DNA from: Mycobacterium sp. Marseille-P9652
GTDB taxonomy: Bacteria; Actinomycetota; Actinomycetes; Mycobacteriales; Mycobacteriaceae
Length of the DNA stretch: 64,000 bases
Assembly (NCBI RefSeq): GCF_902652685.1
Contig: NZ_CACRUY010000017.1
Location: 1-64,000, forward strand
Direction of reading: 5' to 3'
The notes beneath the pieces were generated by a model. That model was not told the origin of the DNA, did not search any database, and worked only from the letters and a program-made list of their open reading frames with translations. Position 1 is the first letter of the stretch; every line of letters begins with the position of its first letter. The position numbers and the translations under genes are program-made. Positions 8,757-16,800 of the stretch are shown here, one piece after another.

Positions 8757-10756
8757 CGGTTGTCGGTCAGGTTGCGGTTCCACTCCAGCCACCCGACACC
8801 GCTGCGGCCGTCCGCCGTGCGGAAGGTCGCCCACACCCGGGGAAACTGGCTCACCCTCCCGTCATCGGCCGTCAGCAATACCGGCGCGTGACCCCGCACC
8901 GCCACGTCCGCGACGATCTCGCCCGGCCGGAGCGTCAACGTCGCCGCCTCCGGTAACCCGTTGGCGCCGAACGACTCCCGCGAGTCGACGGTCTGCACTT
9001 CGGTGACCTCGCCGTCGGCGCCCTGGATATAGCCGATGCTGAAGGCCGGCGCGCCGGGGATCCGGATGTTCACGCCGTGCAGGTGCGTCCCGTCGTCGAG
9101 ATGCAGCGCGCTCCAGATCCAGTCCATGCTCCACCAGTCGCGCACGCCCCACGAGTGGTCGCGCTGTCCGGGAACCGACTCGACGGCATAGCGGGTGCCG
9201 TCCACGGTGACGCTGCCCGACACCGTGCACGGGATCTCGTAACGCGTCGTGACCCGGTAGGTGTACGGGGTGCCGTCGGTCGCCCAGACCAGGTTCATCT
9301 CGAGCTCGACGGGAGTGCCGGGCTCACCGCGCAGCAGCGCCGCCGGATCGGCGTAGGCCTGTGCTTGGGCGCGCACGTCGACGCGATAGGTGCGCAGGGG
9401 GTCGGGGGCGGCGTGGCCGATCTCGAAGGTGTCGGCGCAGACGGCCCACGGGTCGGCCGGGAGCGGGACCTGCGCGTCGACGGCCACGGTCGGCAAGTCG
9501 GGCCCGCACAGCAGGGCGTGCACCCACGCCTGCCGCTGGTTGGCGACCAGGCCCAGGCGGAACCAGCCGCCCAATCCCTGTGCGGCGTCGACGAAGTCGG
9601 CGTACCAGCTCTCGCTCCACAGCGGCTCGTCGGTCGGGGTGTGGGCCAGCTCGTCGTCCTCCGACGGGCTCAGCGGCTCGGGCGCCACCGCCGCCGGCAG
9701 CGTGGCCAGCGCGTCGGTGTCCAGCACGTGATCGCAGTGCCGCTGCAGCATCGTCATGAACATCCGGTCGCCGCGCTCGGTGCGTTCGACCAGCATGGAC
9801 GAGACGATGGCCATCATCACGCCGAAGAAGCTCTGCCGGCGGACGCCCTCGGCGACGTCGGCGCGGGCGAGGGGCGCGTCGGGCCCGAGCGCCTCGTGGT
9901 ACGCGCTGAGCAGGGCGTCGTAGTGCGCGCGACGATCGGGGGTCGCGAGCGCGCAGCCCAGGAAGTAGGAGAGGTCGGTCAGCGCCGGGCCCCACGACAC
10001 GGTCTGCCAGTCCACCACGGTCAGCGGGCGGTCGGCGCCCTCGGTGCCGAACAACATGTTGTCGAGCCGGTAGTCGCCGTGCACCAAACCCTGAATCCGG
10101 CCCGGTTCCGACTCCTGCGCCACATAACCGTCGAACGCGGCCACGAGCCGCTCGCACACCACGCGGTGTTCCGGTGCGATCTGGTCGCCGTAGCGCTCGA
10201 CGAAGCCGGCATACAGCGGCGCGACGATCGCCTGGCTCAGCGGCGACTCGCGGTTGAGCCACGGCGCCTCGGCCAGCGCGGAGTCGCCGAGCAACGGCCC
10301 GTGCAGCCGGCCCAGTTCGACGACACCGAGGCGGGCCTGTTCGATGGTGGCGCCGGCGATTTCGTCGCCGACGACCGCGGGCCCGGCGTCGCCGAGCAGG
10401 AGGTCGAACGCGCCCGTCGCCGTGTCCACCGCCGCGTGATAGCACGGCGCGACGGGACCGCCCAGGCGCGGCGCGATGTCGCCGTAGAAGCGGACCTCGC
10501 GCTCGTAGAGTCCGAGTGCGGCGCCGGTCTGGCGGCTCACCGGATCGGTGGCCGCCACCTTCAGGACGACGGATGCCGGACCGGACGGCTCGGCGTCGGC
10601 GTAGGTGAGCCGGATGCGGTAGCACTCGCTCATCTGGCCCGTACCGATCCGCTCGACCTCGAAACCCGCGACGGGTCCCGCGCCCAGCGCCGCCGTCAGC
10701 CAGGCAGCCGTGAGGTCGCCGGGGCGTTCGATGATTTGCTCGGTCTCGGCGTGCAT
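8753..10756 (-). CDS. APH/ecdysteroid-kinase-like domain fused to a C-terminal beta-rich domain
   Basis: A 667-residue two-part protein. Residues 1-350 are an aminoglycoside phosphotransferase-type kinase fold: the catalytic loop GLVHGDYRLDNMLF near residue 225 and the Mg-binding TVVDWQTVSWGP just after it. Residues ~370-667 form a domain of unknown function seen C-terminal to such kinases in actinobacteria (EIGHAAPDPLRTYRVDV, then GQRDHSWGVRDWW). Such kinases in mycobacteria may act on acyl-CoA or alcohol substrates rather than on antibiotics; the substrate here is unknown. It lies between lipT (18 bases upstream) and gntK (4-base overlap), so all three are probably co-transcribed. Confidence 0.8.
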   Translation of the reverse strand: MHAETEQIIERPGDLTAAWLTAALGAGPVAGFEVERIGTGQMSECYRIRLTYADAEPSGPASVVLKVAATDPVSRQTGAALGLYEREVRFYGDIAPRLGGPVAPCYHAAVDTATGAFDLLLGDAGPAVVGDEIAGATIEQARLGVVELGRLHGPLLGDSALAEAPWLNRESPLSQAIVAPLYAGFVERYGDQIAPEHRVVCERLVAAFDGYVAQESEPGRIQGLVHGDYRLDNMLFGTEGADRPLTVVDWQTVSWGPALTDLSYFLGCALATPDRRAHYDALLSAYHEALGPDAPLARADVAEGVRRQSFFGVMMAIVSSMLVERTERGDRMFMTMLQRHCDHVLDTDALATLPAAVAPEPLSPSEDDELAHTPTDEPLWSESWYADFVDAAQGLGGWFRLGLVANQRQAWVHALLCGPDLPTVAVDAQVPLPADPWAVCADTFEIGHAAPDPLRTYRVDVRAQAQAYADPAALLRGEPGTPVELEMNLVWATDGTPYTYRVTTRYEIPCTVSGSVTVDGTRYAVESVPGQRDHSWGVRDWWSMDWIWSALHLDDGTHLHGVNIRIPGAPAFSIGYIQGADGEVTEVQTVDSRESFGANGLPEAATLTLRPGEIVADVAVRGHAPVLLTADDGRVSQFPRVWATFRTADGRSGVGWLEWNRNLTDNR

Positions 10757-10774
10757 GACGGTCAGCGTGCCAGG

Positions 10775-12280
10775 TCAGCGCGCCAGTGAGAAGCCGTCCC
10801 AGGCCATTCGGCGATGCGGATGCGGATCGAATTCGATGCGGCTCTTGCGGTCGAACACCATGACGGCGCGGTCCTCGACCGTGTAGGCGGGCCAGTCGTC
10901 GCCCGGCACCCCTGAGTGGCTGAAGGACCGCCACCGCCGTTGCACCTGGTTGCTGACCTTCAACGCGGCCCGCCGATCGGCCGCCGCGGTCAGCAACGCC
11001 CCGAACCTCGTGCGGTAAACGTCGAACACGGCCAGCAGCTCGGTCGCGTGGGTGGCGCCCAGACCCGACCAGCGCAGTGTGCGCGGCGCGTAGTCGTACC
11101 GGTAGAGGTAGGTGGGCGCGTGGGTGCCGTGCGCCTCGGCGATCTGCCACGCCGCCGAGCTGAACGCGAAGTCGCCGCCCAGCTGAATGCACGCCGACGG
11201 CGCGGGATAGTTCGGGTAGGCGGCCGTGATGCGTTCGCGCGCAGCCGGTTCCGCGTCGGCGAGCAGCTCCTCGATCATGGCCTGGTTCGTCGGCAGCATC
11301 CGCAGGAAGCGGGTGAACAGGCGTCCCTCCTCGGCGTTGGTCCCGACGATGAGCGGCACCCGATGCGCCCGTCCCGCGCGCATGGCCTCCACGGGGTCGA
11401 CGGGCACGCAGTCGTCCCCGAATACCGGTCCGATCGGGAAGGCACCCAGCCGGTCCTCCATGCCCTGGTCGATGAGCCGGTGCTGGGCGTCCACCAGCTG
11501 CGCGGCCGACACCTGCATGAGCGTCTCGGCGGCATTTTGGGGGCGAGCGCCGAGCAGCTCGGCGAACCGCGCCGCGAAGGCGGCGGCGGTCTCCCGCGAG
11601 CGCACCATCCCCGACGCCGGGCTCTCGGAGATCGCCCGGGCGAAAAGCCCTTCGGCGGCGGGCACCGCCAGCAGCGTGGCGGTGATGTGCGCGCCCGCGC
11701 TTTCGCCGAAGATGGTGACCCTTTCCGGGTCGCCGCCGAATTCGGCGATGTTGTCGCGAACCCACCGCAACGCCATCACCAAATCGCGCAGGTACAGGTT
11801 GCTGTCGATGGGCGTGTCGGGTGTCGAGAGCGAGGACAGGTCCAGGCAGCCCAGCGAGCCCAGCCGGTAGTTCACCGACACGTACACGCAGCCGCGGGGG
11901 GCAAGCGCGGCGCCGTCATACAGGGGCGTCGCCGAGCTGCCGAGGATGTAGCCGCCGCCGTGGATGAAGACCATGACCGGCAGCGGTTGGTCCGCGGGGG
12001 CCTCCGGGGTCACGACGTTGAGGGTGAGGCAGTCCTCGCTCATCGGCTGGTAGCGCCCGACCCCGAGCATCGTGTATTTGCGCTGCTGCGGTGCGCAATT
12101 GGCGAAGCCGTGACAGTGCCGGACGCCAGACCATGGCGCGGCGGGCTCTGGCGCCCGGAACCTCAGCCGCCCCACCGGCGGCCGCGCGTACGGGATCGAT
12201 CGCCACCGGTTGACACCGCCGCGGGTGAATCCTTCGACGGTTCCGGCGGTCGTGCGGGCGCGGACGGTGCGCTCATGCAT
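10775..12280 (-). CDS. lipT: Type B carboxylesterase LipT (Rv2045c-like)
   Basis: A 501-residue alpha/beta-hydrolase of the carboxylesterase type B family, expected to hydrolyse carboxylic esters. The oxyanion-hole motif HGGGYILGS and the nucleophile elbow GESAGA (Ser194) are clear. The acidic residue is probably Glu in GTNAEEGRLF, and the His lies in GATHATELLAVF. The N-terminal AGTVEGFTRGGVNRWRSIPY is the usual family opening. There is no signal peptide. The ATG at 12280 follows a TACCGT -10 box by 6 bases, so a leaderless transcript is likely; in-frame codons further upstream lack support. Synteny with lppI matches M. tuberculosis. Confidence 0.93.
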   Translation of the reverse strand: MHERTVRARTTAGTVEGFTRGGVNRWRSIPYARPPVGRLRFRAPEPAAPWSGVRHCHGFANCAPQQRKYTMLGVGRYQPMSEDCLTLNVVTPEAPADQPLPVMVFIHGGGYILGSSATPLYDGAALAPRGCVYVSVNYRLGSLGCLDLSSLSTPDTPIDSNLYLRDLVMALRWVRDNIAEFGGDPERVTIFGESAGAHITATLLAVPAAEGLFARAISESPASGMVRSRETAAAFAARFAELLGARPQNAAETLMQVSAAQLVDAQHRLIDQGMEDRLGAFPIGPVFGDDCVPVDPVEAMRAGRAHRVPLIVGTNAEEGRLFTRFLRMLPTNQAMIEELLADAEPAARERITAAYPNYPAPSACIQLGGDFAFSSAAWQIAEAHGTHAPTYLYRYDYAPRTLRWSGLGATHATELLAVFDVYRTRFGALLTAAADRRAALKVSNQVQRRWRSFSHSGVPGDDWPAYTVEDRAVMVFDRKSRIEFDPHPHRRMAWDGFSLAR

Positions 12281-12286
12281 ATTCCG

Positions 12287-12292
12287 ACGGTA
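12287..12292 (-). promoter_or_regulatory. lipT: Candidate -10 box of lipT (leaderless)
   Basis: TACCGT on the minus strand, 6 bases before the ATG at 12280. It fits the TANNNT consensus and leaderless spacing. It faces the equally spaced lppI box about 65 bases away. Confidence 0.5.
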
Positions 12293-12356
12293 ACCGACAG
12301 GGTCGCCGCGACGCGCGCGCAAGCCCCTGTGCGGGCCGTTTTCGGAAAGTGGCGGC

Positions 12357-12362
12357 TAGCCT
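12357..12362 (+). promoter_or_regulatory. lppI: Candidate -10 box of lppI (leaderless)
   Basis: TAGCCT, 6 bases before the ATG at 12369. It matches the TANNNT consensus with leaderless spacing and supports the chosen lppI start. No clear -35 box. Confidence 0.5.
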
Positions 12363-12368
12363 TGCGGA

Positions 12369-13043
12369 ATGCGGATCGCCGGGCTGATGGCAGCGTCGTT
12401 GCTGGTTGCCGGCTGCTCGCACGCGGTGGACGGCCACGCCGGGCAAACGCCGTCGACACCAGGGAGCGCCGCCCCGTCCACGGCGGCGCCGAGCGGGGCG
12501 CCCCCGCCGTCGAAGGCACCCGCCGCGGGCGCCGCGATGTCCGACGTCGTCGCCTGGATCGGCGCGGCCCATCCGGCGGACCCGGCTCGCTATCACAGCG
12601 TGGTGCGCGAGGGGGTGACCACGCCAATCGGCGACGACGTCGCCTTCACGGTGAAGGCCGCCCAGGCCTCGTGCACGACGGATGCCAAACACACCGGCGC
12701 GGCATTGGTCTGCCTGGTGAGCCTGACCAGTCCCCCGCCGCGACCGGAAACCGCCTACGGCGACTGGAAGGGCGGTTGGGTCCAATTCGACGGAACGGGC
12801 CTGCAGGTCGGCGCGGCGCGCGGCGACCCGGGCCCCTTCGTCAACGGTGACGGGCCCGAATTGGCCAACGGGGACAGCCTGTCCTTCGGCGATTACCGCT
12901 GCCGCGCCGACCAGGCCGGGCTGTTCTGCGTGAACTACGCCCACCAGTCGGCCGTACGGTTGGCCCCCGACGGCGTACAACCCTTCGGTTGCCTGCGGTC
13001 GGCGCCGCCGCCGGACGGCATCGGCATCGCATTCAGTTGCTGA
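12369..13043 (+). CDS. lppI: Lipoprotein LppI (Rv2046-like)
   Basis: A 224-residue secreted lipoprotein. The signal peptide is short (MRIAGLMAASLLVAGC) with a perfect lipobox ending at Cys16. A Pro/Ala/Ser-rich linker (about 24-55) follows, then a compact domain with several cysteines (SCTTDAKH, CLVSLTSPP, YRCRADQAGLFCVNY, GCLRSAPPP, FSC at the C-terminus), which probably form disulfides outside the membrane. Function is unknown. It is divergent from lipT as in M. tuberculosis. Confidence 0.9.
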   Translation: MRIAGLMAASLLVAGCSHAVDGHAGQTPSTPGSAAPSTAAPSGAPPPSKAPAAGAAMSDVVAWIGAAHPADPARYHSVVREGVTTPIGDDVAFTVKAAQASCTTDAKHTGAALVCLVSLTSPPPRPETAYGDWKGGWVQFDGTGLQVGAARGDPGPFVNGDGPELANGDSLSFGDYRCRADQAGLFCVNYAHQSAVRLAPDGVQPFGCLRSAPPPDGIGIAFSC

Positions 13044-13097
13044 CCCGACCCGCGCAAGGAGCTACGCAGGGGCGTCTGGGCGTGCGACGATTTGCCA

Positions 13098-13856
13098 ATG
13101 GACGCCGACGATCCCGAGCAACACATTGCCGAGCTGGAACATGAGCTGGCCCAACGGAGGCGCATCGCCGACTTGGAGCGTCAGATAGCCGAGGCGAAGG
13201 CGGCCGCCGGGCCGCCGGAGGCGGAAGACGGTGGCGACGCCCACGCGCGCCGGTACGCGGAGGCGCTGTGGGCGGGCTTGGCGTCGGGGCGGCCCGCGGG
13301 GCCCGACGGGCCCTCCGAACCGGAGCTGGCTCAGCACCGGGAGGCGTTCATGCGTGCCGCGGCGCAGGCGGGTCTGTCGCAGGAGCAGCTCGACGACATC
13401 TTCAAGCGCGGCAAGGCGACGATCAAGGTGAACCACTCGGTGGTCTACTCCGGCCCGCAGGCCACACCCTGGTACGGCGCCACTACCGCCGCGCGGCCCG
13501 GGATCCGGGACGGCATGCAGCGCGGCGCCAACCTCGTCGGGGGGATACTCGGGTTCCTCGGCATCTGCGTCGGAGGTGCTGCGGCACTGATTGCGGCGAT
13601 GCCGTCGAGCGCGTTGTGGATGAGCTCCATCGTGTGCAGCAGCGGCTACCACCTGACGTACGGGACCTCTGACTACAGCTACAAGCCCGGCCAGTCCGGG
13701 ACCAGTGTCAGCTTCGAATGCGTCGGCGGCGCCGACTCCTACAGCCCGGCCTGGTTCGTGATCGACTTATTCCAGTCGTTGTTGGTGATTTTGGTGGTTG
13801 GTGCCGCGGTGATCATCGGCCGGATCATCTGGAAACGGTTGCGGCCGAGCGGCTAG
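13098..13856 (+). CDS. Hypothetical protein: N-terminal coiled coil, two membrane helices
   Basis: A 252-residue protein I cannot assign to a named family. Residues 5-40 are a charged heptad-like coiled coil (QHIAELEHELAQRRRIADL). Residues ~75-115 form a helical segment (REAFMRAAAQAGLSQEQLDD). Two hydrophobic segments follow, near 148-170 (VGGILGFLGICVGGAAAL) and near 222-243 (LLVILVVGAAVIIGRIIW), with a Cys-containing 50-residue loop between them that may lie outside the cell. The stop shares CTAG with the convergent SDR gene. It is the first gene of the segment absent at this position in M. tuberculosis. Confidence 0.7.
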   Translation: MDADDPEQHIAELEHELAQRRRIADLERQIAEAKAAAGPPEAEDGGDAHARRYAEALWAGLASGRPAGPDGPSEPELAQHREAFMRAAAQAGLSQEQLDDIFKRGKATIKVNHSVVYSGPQATPWYGATTAARPGIRDGMQRGANLVGGILGFLGICVGGAAALIAAMPSSALWMSSIVCSSGYHLTYGTSDYSYKPGQSGTSVSFECVGGADSYSPAWFVIDLFQSLLVILVVGAAVIIGRIIWKRLRPSG

Positions 13857-14818
13857 TCACCCTGTTGCCCGATGACGGCGAAGAGCTCGCTCATCTCGTC
13901 GCCCGGACCGCTCGGCACGGTGTAGCCCACTTCGTCGCGGATCTCGTGCAGGTGGTCGCGGACGTCCTCCACGGACAGCCGGGAATGGTAGTAACCCTTC
14001 GTCCTGGCGATGAAGAACCGCGCGACATGCCCGGCGCCGACGGTGTAGATCTCTCCCGAGACCGGGCAATCCCGGTGGGTCAAGAACGCGGCCACCGGCG
14101 CGACCAGCGCCGGGTCGAGTTTCCGAAGATACTGCGCCACAAGGTCTTCCAGCACCGCTTGCGACGCCGTGTCGTGCGGCTGACCGGCCCCGGCGACGGA
14201 GTGCGCCAGCATCCGGGTGTACGCGATCGGCGCGATGGCGTTGACCTTGATGCCATGGGCGGCCCCCTCGGCGGCGAGCACCCGGGTGAAGCCGATCAGG
14301 CTCGTCTTGGCGGCGCCGTAGTTGCTCATGCGTTCGGCGCCGAGGATTCCGGCTGCCGAGCAGGTGTTCAGTATCCGGCCGTAACCCTTCTCGCGCATGC
14401 GTGTCCACGCGGGCCGCGTCACATAGACCGCGCCCTTGAGGTGTACGTCGATGAGGGGTTCCAGCCGTTCGGCGGTCATGTCCTCGAAAGGTGCGTCTCC
14501 GACGATGCCCGCGTTGTTGATCACGATGTCGACGCGCCCCCAGGCCTGCAGCGCGGTGTCGATGATCGCTTGTCCGCCTTCGGGAGTCGTCACGCTATGG
14601 GTGTCGCCGACCGCGTCGCCGCCGCGCTCGCGTATCTCGTCGGCGACGGCGTGAGCCGCCGCGACGTCGCCGCCATCCCCGGTCACCGACCCACCCGTGT
14701 CGTTGACCACGACGCGGGCCCCGCGGGCGGCGAGCAGCAACGCGTATTCCCTGCCGAGGCCACCACCGGCGCCGGTGACGACGGCGACCCGGTCGTCGAA
14801 GCGCAGCTCGTCGCTCAC
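13853..14818 (-). CDS. Short-chain dehydrogenase/reductase (hydroxyacyl-CoA dehydrogenase type)
   Basis: A 321-residue SDR. The NAD(P)-binding motif is TGAGGGLG (residues 15-22), followed by NNAGIVGDA. The catalytic Ser-Tyr-Lys set is in NTCSAAGILGAERMSNYGAAK. The long insertion GGSVTGDGGDVAAAHAVADE resembles the N-terminal dehydrogenase of multifunctional peroxisomal hydroxyacyl-CoA enzymes used in steroid or fatty acid side-chain oxidation. The GTG at 14818 overlaps the stop of the P450 gene (GTGA), so the two are one operon. A role together with the P450 in oxidising a lipid or steroid-like substrate is an inference from linkage. Confidence 0.88.
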   Translation of the reverse strand: MSDELRFDDRVAVVTGAGGGLGREYALLLAARGARVVVNDTGGSVTGDGGDVAAAHAVADEIRERGGDAVGDTHSVTTPEGGQAIIDTALQAWGRVDIVINNAGIVGDAPFEDMTAERLEPLIDVHLKGAVYVTRPAWTRMREKGYGRILNTCSAAGILGAERMSNYGAAKTSLIGFTRVLAAEGAAHGIKVNAIAPIAYTRMLAHSVAGAGQPHDTASQAVLEDLVAQYLRKLDPALVAPVAAFLTHRDCPVSGEIYTVGAGHVARFFIARTKGYYHSRLSVEDVRDHLHEIRDEVGYTVPSGPGDEMSELFAVIGQQGD

Positions 14819-16080
14819 CAGGTGACCGGCAGTTCTTTCATGCCGTAAATGTCCGCTTCTTTGAATGTGAGCCGATCCGGGGACACGGCGAGCTTCAGTG
14901 ACGGCAGCCGCCGCGCCAGCGTCGCGAAGGCGACCTGCATTTCGACGCGGGCCAGGTTCTGCCCGATGCATTGGTGCGCGCCATACCCGAAAGCCAAGTG
15001 GCCGCGCGTGTTCCGTTCCGCGTCGAGCTCGTCGGGATTGTCGACGAACTCGCCGTCCCAGTTGCCCGCCGGCAGGTTCATCACGACCATGTCCCCCGCG
15101 CTGATCGGCTGGCCACCGAGCACGAAGTCTTCCGTCGCCACCCGGTCCACCTGGGCGTGCACGATGCTCAGATAGCGCAACAATTCCTCGACGGTATTGG
15201 CGACGAAGTCGTGATTGTCGGCTTGTCCGAGTCGTTCGAAAACATCGGGATGCTCGAGCAGCGCCACGGTTCCCAGCGAGATCATGTTCGCGGTGGTTTC
15301 GTGGCCGGCCAGCATCATGATCGCACCGTTGAGCGCTGCCGTCCCCCGGTCGAGCTGGCCGGTCAGCACGTGATCGGTGACGAGGCGGCTGAGCAAGTCG
15401 TCTTGCGGCGATCGCGAGTCCGGCGCAGCCGGGCGACGCGGGTCGCCGCCATCGGGGATAGCGTCGTGCTCCCTGCGCGCGACCAACTCCTCGATGTAGG
15501 AAAACATCGCCCCGAGGGATTCCGCCCTCTGCGCGTCGGACGTCTTCGTCTCCAGACCGAGGGTGCTGTGGTGCTGAAAGAAGTCGAGGTCTTCCGGCGG
15601 CACCCCCAACAGGAGAGCGATCACCAGAGACGGAATCGGCAGGGCGAAGTCGCGTACCAGCTCGGCGGGCGGGCCCTTGCGGATCATCTCGTCGAGATGC
15701 TGGTCGACCAATTCCTGAATTCGCGGCCGCATCGATTCACAGCGTCTGAAGGTGAAGTCCCGAGTCAACATGCGCCGCAGTCGATGATGCTCGGGATCGT
15801 CGATCCGGGGAAACATCACCGGGGCGGCTTCCTCGGAGCCGGCCGGCTTCAATAACGCAGGAATGGTGTCGGCGGAGAGACGCGGATCAAGCAGCGCCGC
15901 TCTGATGTCCCGATAGCGGCTCACGATCCATGCGGGCCGGCCGTGGTACATCGCGCGTCGGAGCCCGGGTTGCGACCTCCAATCGGCGAATTCGGGCGGC
16001 GGCGCGAGCGGACACCGCGCGGCACGTGAGGCCGGGATGACTGGAAGGTCGGTAGCGGAGCACTCGGAAGTTGTTGACAT
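14815..16080 (-). CDS. Cytochrome P450 monooxygenase
   Basis: A 421-residue soluble bacterial P450. The I-helix oxygen-binding motif AGHETT is near residue 260, the K-helix ExxR is in EELLRY, and the heme loop FGYGAHQCIG has the ligand Cys371. The DPEHHRLRRMLTRDFT segment is the usual C-helix. It needs ferredoxin and a reductase, neither encoded nearby. It heads a two-gene operon with an SDR and is divergent from a TetR regulator whose likely operators lie between them. CYP subfamily and substrate cannot be assigned by reading. Confidence 0.95.
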   Translation of the reverse strand: MSTTSECSATDLPVIPASRAARCPLAPPPEFADWRSQPGLRRAMYHGRPAWIVSRYRDIRAALLDPRLSADTIPALLKPAGSEEAAPVMFPRIDDPEHHRLRRMLTRDFTFRRCESMRPRIQELVDQHLDEMIRKGPPAELVRDFALPIPSLVIALLLGVPPEDLDFFQHHSTLGLETKTSDAQRAESLGAMFSYIEELVARREHDAIPDGGDPRRPAAPDSRSPQDDLLSRLVTDHVLTGQLDRGTAALNGAIMMLAGHETTANMISLGTVALLEHPDVFERLGQADNHDFVANTVEELLRYLSIVHAQVDRVATEDFVLGGQPISAGDMVVMNLPAGNWDGEFVDNPDELDAERNTRGHLAFGYGAHQCIGQNLARVEMQVAFATLARRLPSLKLAVSPDRLTFKEADIYGMKELPVTW

Positions 16081-16093
16081 TCACCACGTTCCC

Positions 16094-16106
16094 GTTAACT
16101 GTCAGT
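16094..16106. promoter_or_regulatory. TetR operator candidate 1 (P450 side)
   Basis: GTTAACTGTCAGT, containing the odd-centred palindrome ACTGTCAGT (16098-16106). A near-identical 13-mer begins exactly 50 bases further on. It lies upstream of the P450 start at 16080, where binding would block that promoter. Confidence 0.6.
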
Positions 16107-16143
16107 GTTCTGCCAATTGAGCGTAGAGGCACGTTTATTGGCA

Positions 16144-16157
16144 GTCAACTGTCAGTT
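16144..16157. promoter_or_regulatory. TetR operator candidate 2 (tetR side)
   Basis: GTCAACTGTCAGTT, containing the 11-base palindrome AACTGTCAGTT (16147-16157). It abuts and overlaps by one base the -10 box of the tetR gene, so bound repressor would block its own transcription. Confidence 0.65.
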
Positions 16158-16162
16158 ATGCT
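16157..16162 (+). promoter_or_regulatory. Candidate -10 box of the tetR gene (leaderless)
   Basis: TATGCT, 6 bases before the GTG at 16169. It matches TANNNT with leaderless spacing and fixes the tetR start. Confidence 0.55.
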
Positions 16163-16168
16163 GACCGG

Positions 16169-16795
16169 GTGACCGCCGTCGAGGACCGGCCGTTGCGCGC
16201 GGACGCCGCCCGCAACGCGGAGCGCATCCTGCGCGCCGCGCGGGCCGTCTACGGCGAACTGGGTCCGGACGCGCCCATGGAGGCCGTCGCGCGCCGCGCG
16301 GGAGTCGGCGAGCGGACGCTCTACCGCCGGTTCCCCACCAAGGCCGACCTGGTTCGCGCAGCCCTGGATCAAGTCGTCGCCGAGGATCTCACCCCGGTGA
16401 TCGAGGCCGCGCAGTTGATGAACGACCCGCTGCGGGGCCTACACGAATTGATCGAGGCGGCAATAGGACTCGGCGCCGGCGAGCGCCACCTGCTGACCGC
16501 GGCGCACCGGGCCGGGTCGCTCACCGCCGACATCTCCGACTCACTGAATCAGGCGCTCGGCGAGCTCGCACGTCGCTGCCAGCAGGCCGGGCTCGTTCGC
16601 GCCGACCTGGTCGCGGACGACCTCCCGCGCCTGATCGCGATGCTCTACGCGGCGCTCCCCACGATGGACCCCGACAGCGATGGCTGGCGGCGCTACGTGG
16701 CCCTCGTCATCGACGGGATATCCGTCTCCGGAGCTGGCCCACTCCCCCCGGCCCCTCCCCTGCGGATCTCCGAACCCAGCAGCTGGCGGGTGTAG
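16169..16795 (+). CDS. TetR family transcriptional regulator
   Basis: A 208-residue repressor. The N-terminal helix-turn-helix is clear: NAERILRAARAVYGELG, then MEAVARRAGVGERTLYRRFP and KADLVRAALDQ (residues ~12-62). The remaining helices form a ligand-binding and dimer domain of unknown ligand. The GTG start at 16169 is supported by a -10 box at leaderless distance. It is divergent from the P450-SDR operon, and two repeated palindromes occupy the 88-base gap. It most likely represses both itself and the P450 operon until a substrate-like ligand binds. Confidence 0.93.
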   Translation: MTAVEDRPLRADAARNAERILRAARAVYGELGPDAPMEAVARRAGVGERTLYRRFPTKADLVRAALDQVVAEDLTPVIEAAQLMNDPLRGLHELIEAAIGLGAGERHLLTAAHRAGSLTADISDSLNQALGELARRCQQAGLVRADLVADDLPRLIAMLYAALPTMDPDSDGWRRYVALVIDGISVSGAGPLPPAPPLRISEPSSWRV

Positions 16796-16800
16796 GCGCC

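Noticed and set aside
8753-10756. Aminoglycoside resistance gene
   Set aside because: The kinase motifs match the broad APH superfamily only, and the fused C-terminal domain and operon with lipT and gntK argue for a metabolic role.
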